DNA of 64,000 bases from Terricaulis silvestris. GTDB lineage: Bacteria; Pseudomonadota; Alphaproteobacteria; Caulobacterales; Aquidulcibacteraceae. A program made the translations under genes and the position numbers. This document shows, one piece after another, positions 42,756 to 52,680 of the stretch (position 1 is the first letter of the stretch; each line of letters begins with the position of its first letter). The notes under the pieces are model-generated. The model did no database searches and was not told the origin of the DNA. It was given only the letters and a program-made list of their open reading frames with translations. The stretch is from assembly GCF_009792355.1 (NCBI RefSeq), contig NZ_CP047045.1, forward strand, positions 2,072,501 to 2,136,500, in the 5' to 3' direction.

Positions 42756-42874
42756 GAGATCGCCGGTTCTAAATCTGCTGTTCAGGAGTTGATGAAAACA
42801 GCGAGAAAAACTCGCCTTCGATTCCATCGGAAACTAACATTGTGACGCCGCCGTCGCAAACCAAGGAGCCCCTG

Positions 42875-43459
42875 ATGCGCCCTCTCGCCGCCCTCCTTTT
42901 TGCAGCCCTGCTGACCGCCTGCGCCAGCGGCGCGGGCCGCAGCGACGACTATCCCCAGGCTACGCCGCGAACGGTCTGGATTGTCGGTCCGGATGGGCGG
43001 GCCCTAGGCCAGGCCAATTTCACCGGCGGACCACACGGGGTGTTGATTCAACTCGAATTTTCAGAGCGCGCTTTGCCCCCTGGCTGGCACGGCCTGCACC
43101 TGCACGATCGCGGCGACTGCAGCGACTTCGCCGCCGGCTTCCAAGCCTCCGGCGGCCACCTCGGCATGAACCGCCGTATCCAGCACGGCCTGATGAACCC
43201 GGAAGGTCCCGAAGCGGGCGATCTGCCCAACATCTTCGCGCCGCCATCGGGCGTGTTCGCGGCGGAAGTCTTCGCCCCTTACGTCACCCTGAGCGGCGAA
43301 CGCATCCCTGGCAATGCCAACAGCCGCGAGCGGCTCCCATTGCTGGACGAAGACGGCACAGCGCTGCTGATCCACGCGGCACGCGACGATCAGATGGGCC
43401 AGCCTGTCGGCAACGCAGGCGCCCGCATCGCCTGCGCCGCGCTCACGCCACAGCCTTAA
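42875..43459 (+). CDS. Cu/Zn superoxide dismutase-like lipoprotein
   Basis: SodC-family protein of 194 residues with a lipobox (LLTACAS, Cys16). Copper ligands His75, His77 (GWHGLHLHD), bridging His95 and His167 are present, as are zinc ligands His104 and Asp116 and the disulfide pair Cys82-Cys187. The third zinc His, found in related proteins as GPHAGDLPN, is Glu113 here (GPEAGDLPN). Activity is plausible, since copper does the chemistry, but the zinc site is altered. ATG at 42875 has AAGGAG upstream. Divergent from gyrA; its end overlaps the next gene tail to tail by 17 bases. Confidence 0.88.
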   Translation: MRPLAALLFAALLTACASGAGRSDDYPQATPRTVWIVGPDGRALGQANFTGGPHGVLIQLEFSERALPPGWHGLHLHDRGDCSDFAAGFQASGGHLGMNRRIQHGLMNPEGPEAGDLPNIFAPPSGVFAAEVFAPYVTLSGERIPGNANSRERLPLLDEDGTALLIHAARDDQMGQPVGNAGARIACAALTPQP

Positions 43460-44336
43460 AGCGCCGCTCGGCTAGAGCCACCAATGCGACGCCAGCAAGC
43501 GTCGCTGCGGCGCCGATCAGAATTTGAACCGTGATGCGGTCATGCAGGATCGCGATAGCGAGCGCAAAAGAGATCACGGGCGTCAGCAGCAAGAACGGTG
43601 TCGTGCGCGAGACTTCGTATTTCTGCAGCAGCTTGAACATGAAGGCATTGGCAACGACGGACGACACCAACGCGCCAAACGCGATGAACACCCAAACGCT
43701 CCAATGCGCTGCCTGCGCTGCTTCCACATGGCCGCGTTCAAACGTGAGAGACGCAATCAATAGCGTCGGCGCCGCGGCCAACGCGATCCAAGCTTGCGTC
43801 GCCCACGGATCAAGTCCGCCGCCCAGCTTGCGCACCATCACGGTGCCCGCCCCGTAAATGGCTGACGCGATCGCCACGAGGAAAAGCGGCCAGCCTTGCG
43901 CCAACACGGTCGGATCGAAATTCATCGACGCCGCGCCGACAAACGAGATACCCACACCCGCCCAACGCAAGCGGCTCACGTGCTCGCCCAAAAACAGCGC
44001 CGCAAACACCACCGACGCGGGCGCCCATAACTGCATCGCCACGATCATCGGCGGCAAATCGGTCGCGAGCTTCAAGCCGATGGACTGAATGGCGAAGTGC
44101 AACGGCCCGATGAAAGCCAGCATCGCGAAGAACAGCGGCAATTGCCCCTTCGGCGGCGGCTTCAGCCAAACGGCCAACACCGCCAGCACAATGATGAACC
44201 TGAGCGCCGCCATCATCATAGCCGGCAGCGCGTCCACCGCGATTTTCGCCAGAATATTGTTCACGCCCCAAATCAGCGCGATCGACAGCAGCATGATCAG
44301 ATCAAGCGGCGCGAAGGCGCGAGAGGGCGTTGTCAC
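43443..44336 (-). CDS. EamA/DMT-family transporter
   Basis: Ten-helix inner-membrane protein of 297 residues made of two EamA repeats (about 10-140 and 150-290). The first begins LIMLLSIALIWGVNNILAKIAV and the second PLFLVAIASAIYGAGTVMVRKL. Members export amino acids, nucleobases or other metabolites; the substrate cannot be predicted. Start is GTG at 44336. The gene overlaps the convergent sodC-like gene by 17 bases and is separated by 46 bases from the oxidoreductase upstream. Confidence 0.9.
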   Translation of the reverse strand: MTTPSRAFAPLDLIMLLSIALIWGVNNILAKIAVDALPAMMMAALRFIIVLAVLAVWLKPPPKGQLPLFFAMLAFIGPLHFAIQSIGLKLATDLPPMIVAMQLWAPASVVFAALFLGEHVSRLRWAGVGISFVGAASMNFDPTVLAQGWPLFLVAIASAIYGAGTVMVRKLGGGLDPWATQAWIALAAAPTLLIASLTFERGHVEAAQAAHWSVWVFIAFGALVSSVVANAFMFKLLQKYEVSRTTPFLLLTPVISFALAIAILHDRITVQILIGAAATLAGVALVALAERRFKAVA

Positions 44337-44382
44337 GCCCGCTGGCTACGCCCGCCCGCGACTCGCCGCAAGCGGGCCGCCG

Positions 44383-45372
44383 CTACATTTCAGCCCGAAC
44401 CGCTGCGGCAATCTCGTAAGCCCGCACCCGCGCAGCGTGGTCGTAGATGTGCGACGCTAATATGAGTTCGTCGGCGCCAGTACGGGTCACGAACGCCGCG
44501 ATGCTGGCCTTCACCGTCGCCGGCGAACCGATGGCCGAGCATTGCAGCACCTGATCGAGCTGCGCCCGCTCCATGTCATTCAACGTCGCTTCAAACGCAG
44601 GGTCTGGCGGCTGCAACCGACGCGGCTCACCCCGCCGCAAGCTTGCGAACGCCTGCATCAACGATGTCGCCAGCAAACGACCTTCCTCGTCCGTCGGCGC
44701 CGCGAAAATGTTGAAGCCCAGCATCACGTACGGCTTCTGCAATTGGTCGGACGGCCGGAATGTCGCGCGATAAATCTCGATCGCGCTCATCATCTGCGCA
44801 GGCGCAAAGTGCGACGCGAACGCGAACGGCAACCCAAGCGCCGCCGCGAGCTGCGCGCCGAACGTCGAAGACCCAAGCATCCACAGCGGCGTACTTGCGC
44901 CCTCACCCGGCACCGCGCGCAATCGTTGCCCAGGCTCGCTCGGCCCGAGCAACGCCTGCAATTCCATCACGTCCTGCGGAAACCGGTCCTCGCCGCCAAT
45001 CAACGTCCGCCGCAGCGCACGCGCAGTCAGCCCATCGCCACCAGGTGCGCGCCCGAGCCCCAGATCAATGCGCCCCGGAAACAGCGCCTCAAGCGTCCCA
45101 AATTGTTCAGCAATGATGATCGGCGCGTGGTTCGGCAACATGATCCCGCCGGCGCCGACGCGGATCGTCTTGGTCGCCTGCGCCGCGTTCATGATGGTGA
45201 GCGCCGTCGCCGCACTCGCGACACCCGGCATGGCGTGATGCTCCGCCAGCCAAAAGCGCTTGTACCCCAACCGCTCCGCGGCTTGCGCCAAATCGCGGCT
45301 ATTCGCCAACGCCTGCGCAACGCTCCCGCCTTCAACGATGGGCGCGAGATCGAGAACCGAGAATGGGATCAT
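44383..45372 (-). CDS. LLM-class flavin-dependent oxidoreductase
   Basis: Luciferase-like monooxygenase of 329 residues. The family pattern is [60 protein letters not shown] and [13 protein letters not shown]. This subgroup (MsnO8-like) has broad, mostly undefined substrates and needs reduced FMN from a separate reductase. The HpaC-like flavin reductase in this window is 37 kb away. It lies 50 bases downstream of ssb on the same strand. Confidence 0.9.
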   Translation of the reverse strand: MIPFSVLDLAPIVEGGSVAQALANSRDLAQAAERLGYKRFWLAEHHAMPGVASAATALTIMNAAQATKTIRVGAGGIMLPNHAPIIIAEQFGTLEALFPGRIDLGLGRAPGGDGLTARALRRTLIGGEDRFPQDVMELQALLGPSEPGQRLRAVPGEGASTPLWMLGSSTFGAQLAAALGLPFAFASHFAPAQMMSAIEIYRATFRPSDQLQKPYVMLGFNIFAAPTDEEGRLLATSLMQAFASLRRGEPRRLQPPDPAFEATLNDMERAQLDQVLQCSAIGSPATVKASIAAFVTRTGADELILASHIYDHAARVRAYEIAAAVRAEM

Positions 45373-45422
45373 GGGCGCGATATGGGCGCTTCATGCGAAG
45401 CGCCCAAGTTCACACTGAGTGA

Positions 45423-45902
45423 TTAGAACGGAATCTCGTCGTCCAGATCCTGGCTGAAGCTTTCGCGCGGGGCGTCGCCGCCGCTGCGCTTGCCGCCAGC
45501 CTTCGCGGTGAAGCCGCCGCCATCGTCCTCATAGGACTTGCCTTCGCCGCCGCCTTTGCCGCCGAGCATGGTGAGCTCGCCGCGGAACTTCTGCAGCACG
45601 ATCTCGGTCGAGTATTTCTCGACGCCGTTCTGCTCGTACTTCCGGGTCTGCAGCTGGCCTTCGATGTAAACCGTCGAGCCCTTCTTCAGATATTGCTCGG
45701 CGACCTTCGCGATGTTCTCGTTGAAGATCACGACGCGGTGCCACTCGGTCTTTTCCTTGCGCTCGCCGCTCTGCTTGTCGCGCCAGCTCTCCGACGTCGC
45801 GACGCTCAGGTTCACCACCGGATCGCCATTGTTGAGCTTCCGCACTTCCGGGTCCTTGCCCAGATTGCCGACCAAAATCACCTTGTTGACGCTACCAGCC
45901 AT
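45423..45902 (-). CDS. ssb: Single-stranded DNA-binding protein
   Basis: Tetrameric SSB of 159 residues: OB fold ([40 protein letters not shown]) over residues 1-110, a glycine-rich linker and the acidic tip DDEIPF that recruits RecO, PriA and others. It is probably SOS-regulated through the LexA box at 46030-46044, 128 bases upstream. In most alphaproteobacteria ssb and uvrA are direct divergent neighbours; here two genes lie between them. Confidence 0.95.
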   Translation of the reverse strand: MAGSVNKVILVGNLGKDPEVRKLNNGDPVVNLSVATSESWRDKQSGERKEKTEWHRVVIFNENIAKVAEQYLKKGSTVYIEGQLQTRKYEQNGVEKYSTEIVLQKFRGELTMLGGKGGGEGKSYEDDGGGFTAKAGGKRSGGDAPRESFSQDLDDEIPF

Positions 45903-46250
45903 GACGGCCTCCGTTTCCTACGCTCACAAACCAAATCGACTGCGGAGTCCAAGATCACCCTTAGCCTGGGCGTCCGGGCCTTTGATCGACACACCACCTG
46001 ATCCTTGCCCGTAGACCGGGCGGAACTTTGTTCTTATTATGTTCTCACGAATCAGGTTCGCCTGCAAGGTTAAAGCGGGTCGGATCGGGCCGGGAGGGCC
46101 AGGGAGCTAAAGCCTCATGAATTCGCAGCGGTTCGGCCATTCGAACTACGGCAAAGGAGCCCCTGAGCGCCTATTTAGCGCTTATCTCCAACATGGCGTC
46201 CCCGCTTGCCCACAGATATGGGCTGGGGACCATTCGGCAGGACAGCACGC
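45903..46250. other. Divergent control region of ssb and the uvrA operon
   Basis: These 348 bases contain no credible gene. They hold the LexA box at 46030-46044, must contain the ssb promoter on the minus strand and the promoter for the rightward dioxygenase-uvrA operon, and otherwise show only GC-rich sequence such as the G-rich run at 46083-46106. Confidence 0.6.
46030..46044. promoter_or_regulatory. LexA (SOS) box, GTTC-N7-GTTC
   Basis: GTTC at 46030-46033 and GTTC at 46041-46044 are separated by exactly 7 bases (TTATTAT). This direct repeat is the established alphaproteobacterial LexA site. It sits between divergent ssb and the operon containing uvrA, both classical SOS genes, which supports it. 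Confidence 0.8.
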
Positions 46251-47024
46251 ATGACCAGGGCGCCCGCCCTCTTCATAGGCCATGGCTCGCCCATGAACGC
46301 GATCGAGGACACGCCGTCCTCGCGCGGCTGGGCCGAGATCGCGCGCGCGTTTCCGAAGCCGGCCGCCGTCGTGGTGATTTCCGCGCATTGGGTGACCGAA
46401 GGCGTGCGCGTGACGTCGAATGCTAAGCCGGAAACGATCCACGATTTCGGCCGAGGCTTCCCGCAAGCGCTATTCGACGTGCAATACCCTGCTCCGGGCG
46501 ATCCGGCGTTGGCGCGCGCGATTGTCGAAAAGCTGACAGCCTTCGGCGCACAACTCGACGATAGCTGGGGCCTGGACCACGGCGCCTGGAGCGTCCTTCG
46601 CCGCATGTATCCCGACGCCGACATTCCCATCGTGCAAGTGAGCCTAGACGCGCGCCGTCCGCCGCAAGAGCACTACGCCATTGGCAAAGCGCTTGCCGAT
46701 CTGCGCGATGATAACGTGCTCGTCCTCGCCGCCGGCAACATCGTGCACAACTTGCCAGCCTTCTTCCGCACAAAAGAGCTGCTGCCATGGGTTCGCGAAT
46801 TCGACGATTTCATCACTGGCGCAGCCTCGACTGGCGATGACGCGGCCGTTCTAAACTACGCTTCGCGACCGGACGCACGCGACGCCGCGCCGGACTGGGA
46901 ACACTTCTTTCCGGTTTTCTACGCACTGGCCGTCCGCCGCGACGGCGAAACGCCCTACATCTTCAACAAACACTACGAACCCGGGATCTCGATGACAGCT
47001 TTCGGCTACGGTCTGCCAGCATGA
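46251..47024 (+). CDS. Class III extradiol ring-cleavage dioxygenase family protein (DODA/YgiD type)
   Basis: LigB-like protein of 257 residues related to plant 4,5-DOPA dioxygenase and E. coli YgiD. Metal-binding histidines are His11 (FIGHGSPMNA), His46 (ISAHWVTEG) and one in AAGNIVHNLPAF, with DLDHGAW-like WGLDHGAWSVL near 110. It should open catechol-type rings with a bound metal; the substrate is unknown. It is first in an operon with a small membrane protein and uvrA (4-base overlaps), so it may come under SOS control although no DNA-repair role is known for the family. Confidence 0.92.
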   Translation: MTRAPALFIGHGSPMNAIEDTPSSRGWAEIARAFPKPAAVVVISAHWVTEGVRVTSNAKPETIHDFGRGFPQALFDVQYPAPGDPALARAIVEKLTAFGAQLDDSWGLDHGAWSVLRRMYPDADIPIVQVSLDARRPPQEHYAIGKALADLRDDNVLVLAAGNIVHNLPAFFRTKELLPWVREFDDFITGAASTGDDAAVLNYASRPDARDAAPDWEHFFPVFYALAVRRDGETPYIFNKHYEPGISMTAFGYGLPA

Positions 47025-47428
47025 GAGGCCGATTTCTTCCTTATGCAGCGATCGCCTTGCTTGCAGTGACCATCGCAGTGGGTGGCGGCATCACAGCAGT
47101 TTGGCTCGGCGCGCGGCTTGGGGCTCCGGTCTTCTTCACGGTGGTGTTGCTCTTGCTATGTGGCGAATTGATCGCATCCACTCGGCTCAATCGATCCTGG
47201 ACGCTACGCGTTGTAATTGCGGTTGCGCTCACCCTCGTCCAAATTCCAACAACGTTTGGCGGTGCGACGATGTTTGCTTCTGCATTGTTCGGGACAGCGG
47301 ATAGTCAGCTGCCTGCATGGCTCAACAATGCGCAAATGATGTCCATGCAAATGCTGATCATAGGATTGTGGAACGTCGTTAGTCATTTCCTGGTTTGGCG
47401 ATTTCTTCCGACAAAGGCGCCGGCATGA
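47021..47428 (+). CDS. Hypothetical integral membrane protein
   Basis: Protein of 135 residues with about four hydrophobic segments (5-28, 34-51, 62-84 and 108-128), few charges and no recognisable family. It overlaps the dioxygenase stop (ATGA at 47021) and the uvrA start (ATGA at 47425), so the three genes are tightly coupled. Its role with either neighbour is unknown. Confidence 0.75.
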   Translation: MRGRFLPYAAIALLAVTIAVGGGITAVWLGARLGAPVFFTVVLLLLCGELIASTRLNRSWTLRVVIAVALTLVQIPTTFGGATMFASALFGTADSQLPAWLNNAQMMSMQMLIIGLWNVVSHFLVWRFLPTKAPA

Positions 47429-50409
47429 GAGACGCACTCACCCACATCCGCGTCCGCGGCGCCCGAGAGCACAATCTCAAGGGCGTGAACGTCGATATTC
47501 CCCGCAACGAACTCGTGGTCATCACGGGCCTCAGCGGCAGCGGCAAATCCTCGCTCGCGTTCGACACCATCTACGCCGAAGGCCAACGCCGCTACGTGGA
47601 GTCACTCTCAGCGTACGCGCGTCAGTTCTTGGAGCTGATGCAGAAGCCCGATGTGGATTCCATCGAGGGCCTCTCTCCTGCGATTTCGATCGAGCAAAAA
47701 ACCACTTCGCGCAATCCGCGCTCCACCGTCGGCACCGTCACCGAAATCTACGACTACATGCGCCTCCTGTGGGCGCGCGTCGGAATCCCATATTCGCCAG
47801 CCACCGGCCAACCAATCGCGGCGATGCAAGTCAGCGAAATGGTCGATCGCATTATGGCGCTGCCCGAAGGCACGCGGCTCTATTTGCTCGCGCCGGTCGT
47901 GCGCGACCGCAAGGGCGAATACAAAAAGGAAATGGCTGAGTACCTGAAGAAGGGCTACCAGCGCGCCAAGATCGATGGCGAGTTCTACGAACTCAGCGAA
48001 CCACCGACGCTCGACAAGAAATTCAAACACGACATCGACATCGTCGTCGATCGTATCGCCGTCAAAGCCGGCATCGAAACGCGGCTCGCGGATTCACTCG
48101 AACAAGCCCTGAAGCTCACCGAAGGCATCGCCTTCGCTGAAATCGCCACCAGCAAGAGCGAAGACGCCACCGGCAAAGCCACGCTGAAGAACAAGTCCGC
48201 CGCGCCAGAGCGGCTCATCTTCTCACAAAAGTTCGCCTGCCCCGTCTCCGGCTTCACCATTCCAGAAATCGAACCGCGCCTCTTCTCCTTCAACAATCCA
48301 GCCGGCGCCTGCCCCGCATGCGACGGCCTCGGCGTCCAGCTCAAGTTCGACCCAGAACTGATCGTCCCCGAACACGACAAAACGTTGAAGGAAGGCGCCG
48401 TCGCGCCGTGGGCGAAGGGTCCCTCGCCGCTCTACGCCCAAACGCTGGAAGCGCTGGCAAAGCACTTCAAAGCCAAGATCACCGCGCCGTGGAAAGATCT
48501 GCCGAAAGAACTCCGCAACGCCATTCTCCACGGCACCAAAGACCCAATCAAGTTCGTCTATGACGACGGCGTCCGCCGCTACGAGACCACGAAGAATTTC
48601 GAAGGCGTGCTGCCAAACCTGGAACGCCGCTGGAAGGAAACCGACTCCGCCTGGGTGCGCGAAGATCTGGAGCGCTACCAATCAGAAGCGCCGTGCCCGA
48701 CGTGCGAAGGCAAGCGCCTAAAGCCCGAAGCACTCGCCGTGAAAGTCGCGATGACCGATATCGCCACCGCCTCCACGCTCTCGATCCGCGCGGCGCGTGA
48801 TTGGTTCGGCGCGCTGAACGATCAGCTTAACCCGAAGCAAAAGGAAATCGCGGTCCGCATCCTGAAGGAGATCAACGACCGCCTGCGCTTCCTGGTCGAT
48901 GTCGGCCTCGACTATCTCTCGCTCGGGCGTGGCTCAGGCACGTTGAGCGGCGGCGAAAGCCAGCGCATCCGGCTGGCGTCGCAGATCGGCTCTGGCCTCA
49001 CCGGCGTGCTCTACGTGCTCGACGAACCCAGCATCGGCCTGCACCAGCGCGACAACACGCGCCTGTTGGAGACGCTGCGCCGTCTGCGCGATCTCGGCAA
49101 TTCAGTGCTCGTCGTCGAACACGACGAAGAAGCCATTATGACCGCCGATCACGTCATCGACATGGGTCCGGCGGCCGGCATCCACGGCGGGACTATCATT
49201 GCCGAAGGCACGCCCGCCGACATCGAGAAGAACAAGAACTCCATCACCGGCGCCTATCTCACCGGCCGCCGCGAAATTCCGATCCCGGAGAAGCGGCGTT
49301 GGATCAACAAGAAGCGCGTCATCACGGTCAAAGGCGCGCGCGGCAACAATCTGCAGAATATCGACGCCGATATTCCGCTTGGCACGTTCACGTGCGTCAC
49401 CGGCGTGAGCGGCGGCGGCAAGTCCACGCTGGTGATCGAGACACTTTACAAAGCTGTAGCGCGACAATGGCACGGCGCCGGCGACGTGCCGGCCGAACAC
49501 GACAAGATCGAAGGCCTCGAACACATCGACAAGATCATCGACATCGACCAATCTCCGATCGGCCGCACGCCGCGCTCGAACCCGGCCACCTACACCGGCG
49601 CCTTTACCCCGATCCGCGATTGGTACGCCGCGCTGCCGGAATCCAAGGTGCGCGGCTACGGACCAGGCCGCTTCTCGTTCAACGTCAAAGGCGGCCGTTG
49701 CGAAGCGTGCCAAGGCGACGGCGTCATCAAGATCGAGATGCACTTCCTGCCGGACGTTTATGTCACCTGCGACACCTGCAAAGGCAAACGCTACAACCGC
49801 GAAACGCTCGAAGTGCTTTACAAGGGCAAGTCGATCTCTGACGTTCTGGACATGACGGTGGAAGAAGGCGCTAACCTCTTCAGCGCTGTCCCGAGCATCC
49901 GCGATAAACTCGAAACGCTAAAGCGCGTCGGCCTCGGCTACGTGCACATCGGACAACAAGCGACGACACTCTCCGGCGGCGAAGCGCAACGCGTGAAGCT
50001 GTCGAAAGAACTCAGCAAACGCGCCACCGGCCGCACGCTCTACATTCTCGACGAACCCACCACCGGCCTCCACTTCGAAGACGTGAAGAAGCTGCTCGAA
50101 GTGCTTCACGAACTGGTGGATAGCGGCAACAGCGTACTCGTCATCGAGCACAATCTCGACGTCATCAAAACCGCGGACTGGGTGATCGATCTTGGCCCGG
50201 AAGGCGGCGACGGCGGCGGCAAGATCGTAGCACTCGGCACGCCGGAAGATGTGGCTAAAGTGAAAGCCAGCCACACCGGCCGCTATCTCGCGCAAGCGCT
50301 GAAGCGCCATGGCGAACGCCGCGGCGCCCAAGCGCCAAAGCTGAAAGCCGCTGCCGCCGAAGCGACGCCGGTGAAGACTACAAAACGCAAAAAGAGCGCG
50401 ACGGGTTAA
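47425..50409 (+). CDS. uvrA: Excinuclease ABC subunit A
   Basis: Damage-recognition ATPase of nucleotide excision repair, 994 residues. Two ABC modules: Walker [15 protein letters not shown] near 31-44 and [14 protein letters not shown] near 660; signature sequences [12 protein letters not shown] and [12 protein letters not shown]. The C-terminal zinc module has its CxxC pairs (CEACQGDG and CDTCKGKRY). The first zinc module reads CPVSGF, with Ser for one Cys, then CPACDGLG, a variant I know from other alphaproteobacteria. ATG at 47425 overlaps the upstream stop. A lysine-rich tail ([10 protein letters not shown]) ends the protein. SOS regulation is expected through the box at 46030. Confidence 0.97.
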   Translation: MRDALTHIRVRGAREHNLKGVNVDIPRNELVVITGLSGSGKSSLAFDTIYAEGQRRYVESLSAYARQFLELMQKPDVDSIEGLSPAISIEQKTTSRNPRSTVGTVTEIYDYMRLLWARVGIPYSPATGQPIAAMQVSEMVDRIMALPEGTRLYLLAPVVRDRKGEYKKEMAEYLKKGYQRAKIDGEFYELSEPPTLDKKFKHDIDIVVDRIAVKAGIETRLADSLEQALKLTEGIAFAEIATSKSEDATGKATLKNKSAAPERLIFSQKFACPVSGFTIPEIEPRLFSFNNPAGACPACDGLGVQLKFDPELIVPEHDKTLKEGAVAPWAKGPSPLYAQTLEALAKHFKAKITAPWKDLPKELRNAILHGTKDPIKFVYDDGVRRYETTKNFEGVLPNLERRWKETDSAWVREDLERYQSEAPCPTCEGKRLKPEALAVKVAMTDIATASTLSIRAARDWFGALNDQLNPKQKEIAVRILKEINDRLRFLVDVGLDYLSLGRGSGTLSGGESQRIRLASQIGSGLTGVLYVLDEPSIGLHQRDNTRLLETLRRLRDLGNSVLVVEHDEEAIMTADHVIDMGPAAGIHGGTIIAEGTPADIEKNKNSITGAYLTGRREIPIPEKRRWINKKRVITVKGARGNNLQNIDADIPLGTFTCVTGVSGGGKSTLVIETLYKAVARQWHGAGDVPAEHDKIEGLEHIDKIIDIDQSPIGRTPRSNPATYTGAFTPIRDWYAALPESKVRGYGPGRFSFNVKGGRCEACQGDGVIKIEMHFLPDVYVTCDTCKGKRYNRETLEVLYKGKSISDVLDMTVEEGANLFSAVPSIRDKLETLKRVGLGYVHIGQQATTLSGGEAQRVKLSKELSKRATGRTLYILDEPTTGLHFEDVKKLLEVLHELVDSGNSVLVIEHNLDVIKTADWVIDLGPEGGDGGGKIVALGTPEDVAKVKASHTGRYLAQALKRHGERRGAQAPKLKAAAAEATPVKTTKRKKSATG

Positions 50410-50422
50410 GCAGAGCGAGCGT

Positions 50423-51397
50423 TTACTCGAAAACTTTCCCGATGTTCGGCGTGTGGCCCTCGATCTTGCCGTCGTCCACCGCCGCGATCGCGGCGCGCGC
50501 GTTCACGCCATAGCTGAACACGACATAGATGACCCCTGTCACCAGCATCAAAAAATACAGGCCGCCGATGATCATCAAATTTTGCAGCGTCCATACTGCC
50601 GCAAAGGCATTCGCCACTTGCTCCGGCGTAGCGTTCACACCGGGCCATCCGCCACGAAATACAGAAGCGAACACAAAAACCAACAATGCGCCAAACACGA
50701 CGAAATAGCCCAGCATCAGCACGAAGAACGACCCGAACAACTCCCAGAACCGCCATTTGGTGACGGTCCACGCTTCCAGGAAGGAGAACTTCTTTCGCGC
50801 GATCGATGTCGCCGCCGCCGGTCCAAGGCGCACGCCGAGGAAGATCAGCGGAATGTATTGAAGCACCGTGATCGGCACCTGCACCATCAGTTGCCACTGC
50901 AACATCGCTGCAGGATCGGTCGGGTTGGCCATCACGTCGCCCATGGTAGCGAACATGATCGCAACCATGATGGTGGACACCACTGTCGACACCACCATTT
51001 GCACAATGAGCCAGCACCAATAGACGCCGTAGACGCGCCACATGTCGGCATCGAGCGTAAGGCCAAACAAGCCCGGCGCTTCGCCGCGTATCATCCATCG
51101 CAAACACGCAGCCTCATAAGCGGCCACCGCCATGTAGGTTGGGAACAACAACAGCAACGCGCTGCCAAACAACCCAAACATTGCAAACACGGCGTCCGTG
51201 CCCGTCTGCTGGTTCACCGCGCCCGTAGCGCCGGCCTGGAACAGTTCCGCAAAAAGCGTCACGCCGCGCCAATTCAGCGCCACGAACGCCCCGAAGATCA
51301 GCGCCAGAATGGCAATCACCACCAATGTCGCCGGCAACAATATCGCGCGGTCGCGCTTTTGCAGCGCAAAGAATGTCGCGTTTAAACGCTGCGCCAT
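50423..51397 (-). CDS. Hypothetical polytopic membrane protein
   Basis: Protein of 324 residues with about six membrane helices (20-42, 68-92, 122-152, 168-186, 222-252 and 280-305) and a conserved-looking amphipathic region ARKKFSFLEAWTVTKWRFWE between the fourth and fifth, of a kind seen in bacterial membrane proteins with repeated helix pairs. I recognise no transporter motif. It is convergent with uvrA, 14 bases away. Confidence 0.75.
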   Translation of the reverse strand: MAQRLNATFFALQKRDRAILLPATLVVIAILALIFGAFVALNWRGVTLFAELFQAGATGAVNQQTGTDAVFAMFGLFGSALLLLFPTYMAVAAYEAACLRWMIRGEAPGLFGLTLDADMWRVYGVYWCWLIVQMVVSTVVSTIMVAIMFATMGDVMANPTDPAAMLQWQLMVQVPITVLQYIPLIFLGVRLGPAAATSIARKKFSFLEAWTVTKWRFWELFGSFFVLMLGYFVVFGALLVFVFASVFRGGWPGVNATPEQVANAFAAVWTLQNLMIIGGLYFLMLVTGVIYVVFSYGVNARAAIAAVDDGKIEGHTPNIGKVFE

Positions 51398-51451
51398 CTG
51401 GTCCCCCTCCGAATTGGCCGGAGCGGACCATGGCGCGCGATGGTGACAAGA

Positions 51452-52253
51452 TCAATCGCGGCCGGAGCCGGCCTCGATCATGAGTGTGGGGACCCCACAG
51501 GTCCCGTCACGTACGGTGAAAACACGCGTCCCAGGCTTCATGCCCAGGCGGACCTCGGAGACATCGAGCTCCGCCTGCGTCAGCCGCGCTCGCTCCGCAT
51601 CCGCATCAGCCACGCGCCAAGAAAGCCCCCAGAGCCGGTCACCGCGGTCCGCGTCGGCCTTGTGCTCTGCGATCTCCACAACCGTATCGCCGACGCGGAA
51701 GAACATTAGGCGCCGGCCTCCGACTTCACGATCCAACCGCATATCGAGCCCAAGACGTGCGCCATAAAACGCCGCCGCGCGCTCCATGTCGGCGCTACGC
51801 ACCACGAGGTGATCCAGCGCCAACGCTCCGTCCGCCACTGCCGGCGCATCACATCGCGCGTCGCGCTGGAGAACGAACATGCGAACACCATGCGTGCGAT
51901 CTTTACCGATCCGAAAACTGCGCCACGTTTCGCGTGTCGCGATCTCTTCCGGCGCCAAACCAACACGCGCGCAACGGCGATGCGCGCGCTCGATATCGGA
52001 TGCGACGAACACGATGCTCTTCAGACCCCTCGCCGCCATCGTCCATCGCCGCGCGCAAGCGCGTTGCATCATCGCTTTCGCCGATTGGGGCCATGAGTTC
52101 GACAGCGACATTGTCCGTAGCGATCAGCGCCGTCGCCACGGCGTTGTGCTCAACGCGCGCAGTGGCGCGTCGTCCCAGCAACGTCTCGTAGGCTTGAATG
52201 CCGGCGTCCAGATCGCGCACGCCGATGACGACATGATCGATGCCCTCGATCAT
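51452..52253 (-). pseudogene. VOC (glyoxalase-like) family protein interrupted by a one-base frameshift
   Basis: Two reading frames together make one two-domain VOC protein of about 266 residues. The first frame (ATG 52253) gives MIEGIDHVVIGVRDLDAGIQ through LRAAMDDGGEG; the second, from about 52030 down to 51452, continues LKSIVFVASDIERAHRRCARV and a second VOC domain beginning ALDHLVVRSADMERAAAFYG. Removing one G from the run of four at 52026-52029 joins them as GGEG-LKSIVF. It may be a true pseudogene, a sequencing error or a slippage site. Intact relatives bind a metal and act as lyases, isomerases or dioxygenases. Confidence 0.8.
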
Positions 52254-52257
52254 GGGC

Positions 52258-52680
52258 TCAGTCGCAGCCGTCGCGTTCGCCCTGGAAGACGATGCGCTCG
52301 GAGCTATCGTCAAAGATCGAGATGCGGAGGCGATCGTAGGCCGCGTCGATGAAAACGCGCCCGCCCTCGAGCGAACCGCTCTCGCCCTCGGCCACAACCC
52401 AGCAGCGCGGGGCAGGATCGTAGGACTGGCAGAACGTCCATCCCTCGCCCTCTGGGCGGAGCGTGTAGCTGCCCCGGTCAGCGCCGACGCCCGCTGCGGT
52501 GTAGGTCATGCGTTCGCCGCGCAGTGCGCCTGGGTTCTCCAGGTCCGCCAGCCAGCGCATGGTCGTGGCTGTGTTATCGGCCTTGCGGTCGATCCAGCAG
52601 CCTTCCAGGCGCTCCGGTGGAGGCGGTACGATTGTCGTCGCGCAGGACGCGACGAGCACCGCTGCAAGCAACGCTCTCAT
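52258..52680 (-). CDS. Hypothetical lipoprotein downstream of dapF
   Basis: Protein of 140 residues with a short lipobox-type leader (LLAAVLVASCATT, Cys13). The mature domain starts PPERLEGCWIDRK and has a beta-rich pattern (MRWLADLENPGALRGERMTY, ISIFDDSSERIVFQGERDGC) that recalls small lipocalin-like lipoproteins; this is only a resemblance. It overlaps the dapF stop by 4 bases (ATGA), and the frameshifted VOC gene begins 4 bases after it. Confidence 0.75.
   Translation of the reverse strand: MRALLAAVLVASCATTIVPPPPERLEGCWIDRKADNTATTMRWLADLENPGALRGERMTYTAAGVGADRGSYTLRPEGEGWTFCQSYDPAPRCWVVAEGESGSLEGGRVFIDAAYDRLRISIFDDSSERIVFQGERDGCD

Noticed and set aside
42756-42827. ATG at 42827 as the gyrA start
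   Set aside because: The 24 added residues (basic, Cys- and His-containing) do not resemble GyrA N-termini; GTG at 42755 starts a typical SDTSDP-type leader.
48235-48330. Loss of one cysteine in the first zinc module of UvrA
   Set aside because: CPVSGF in place of CxxC is a variant I know from many alphaproteobacterial UvrA proteins, so it is not specific to this genome.
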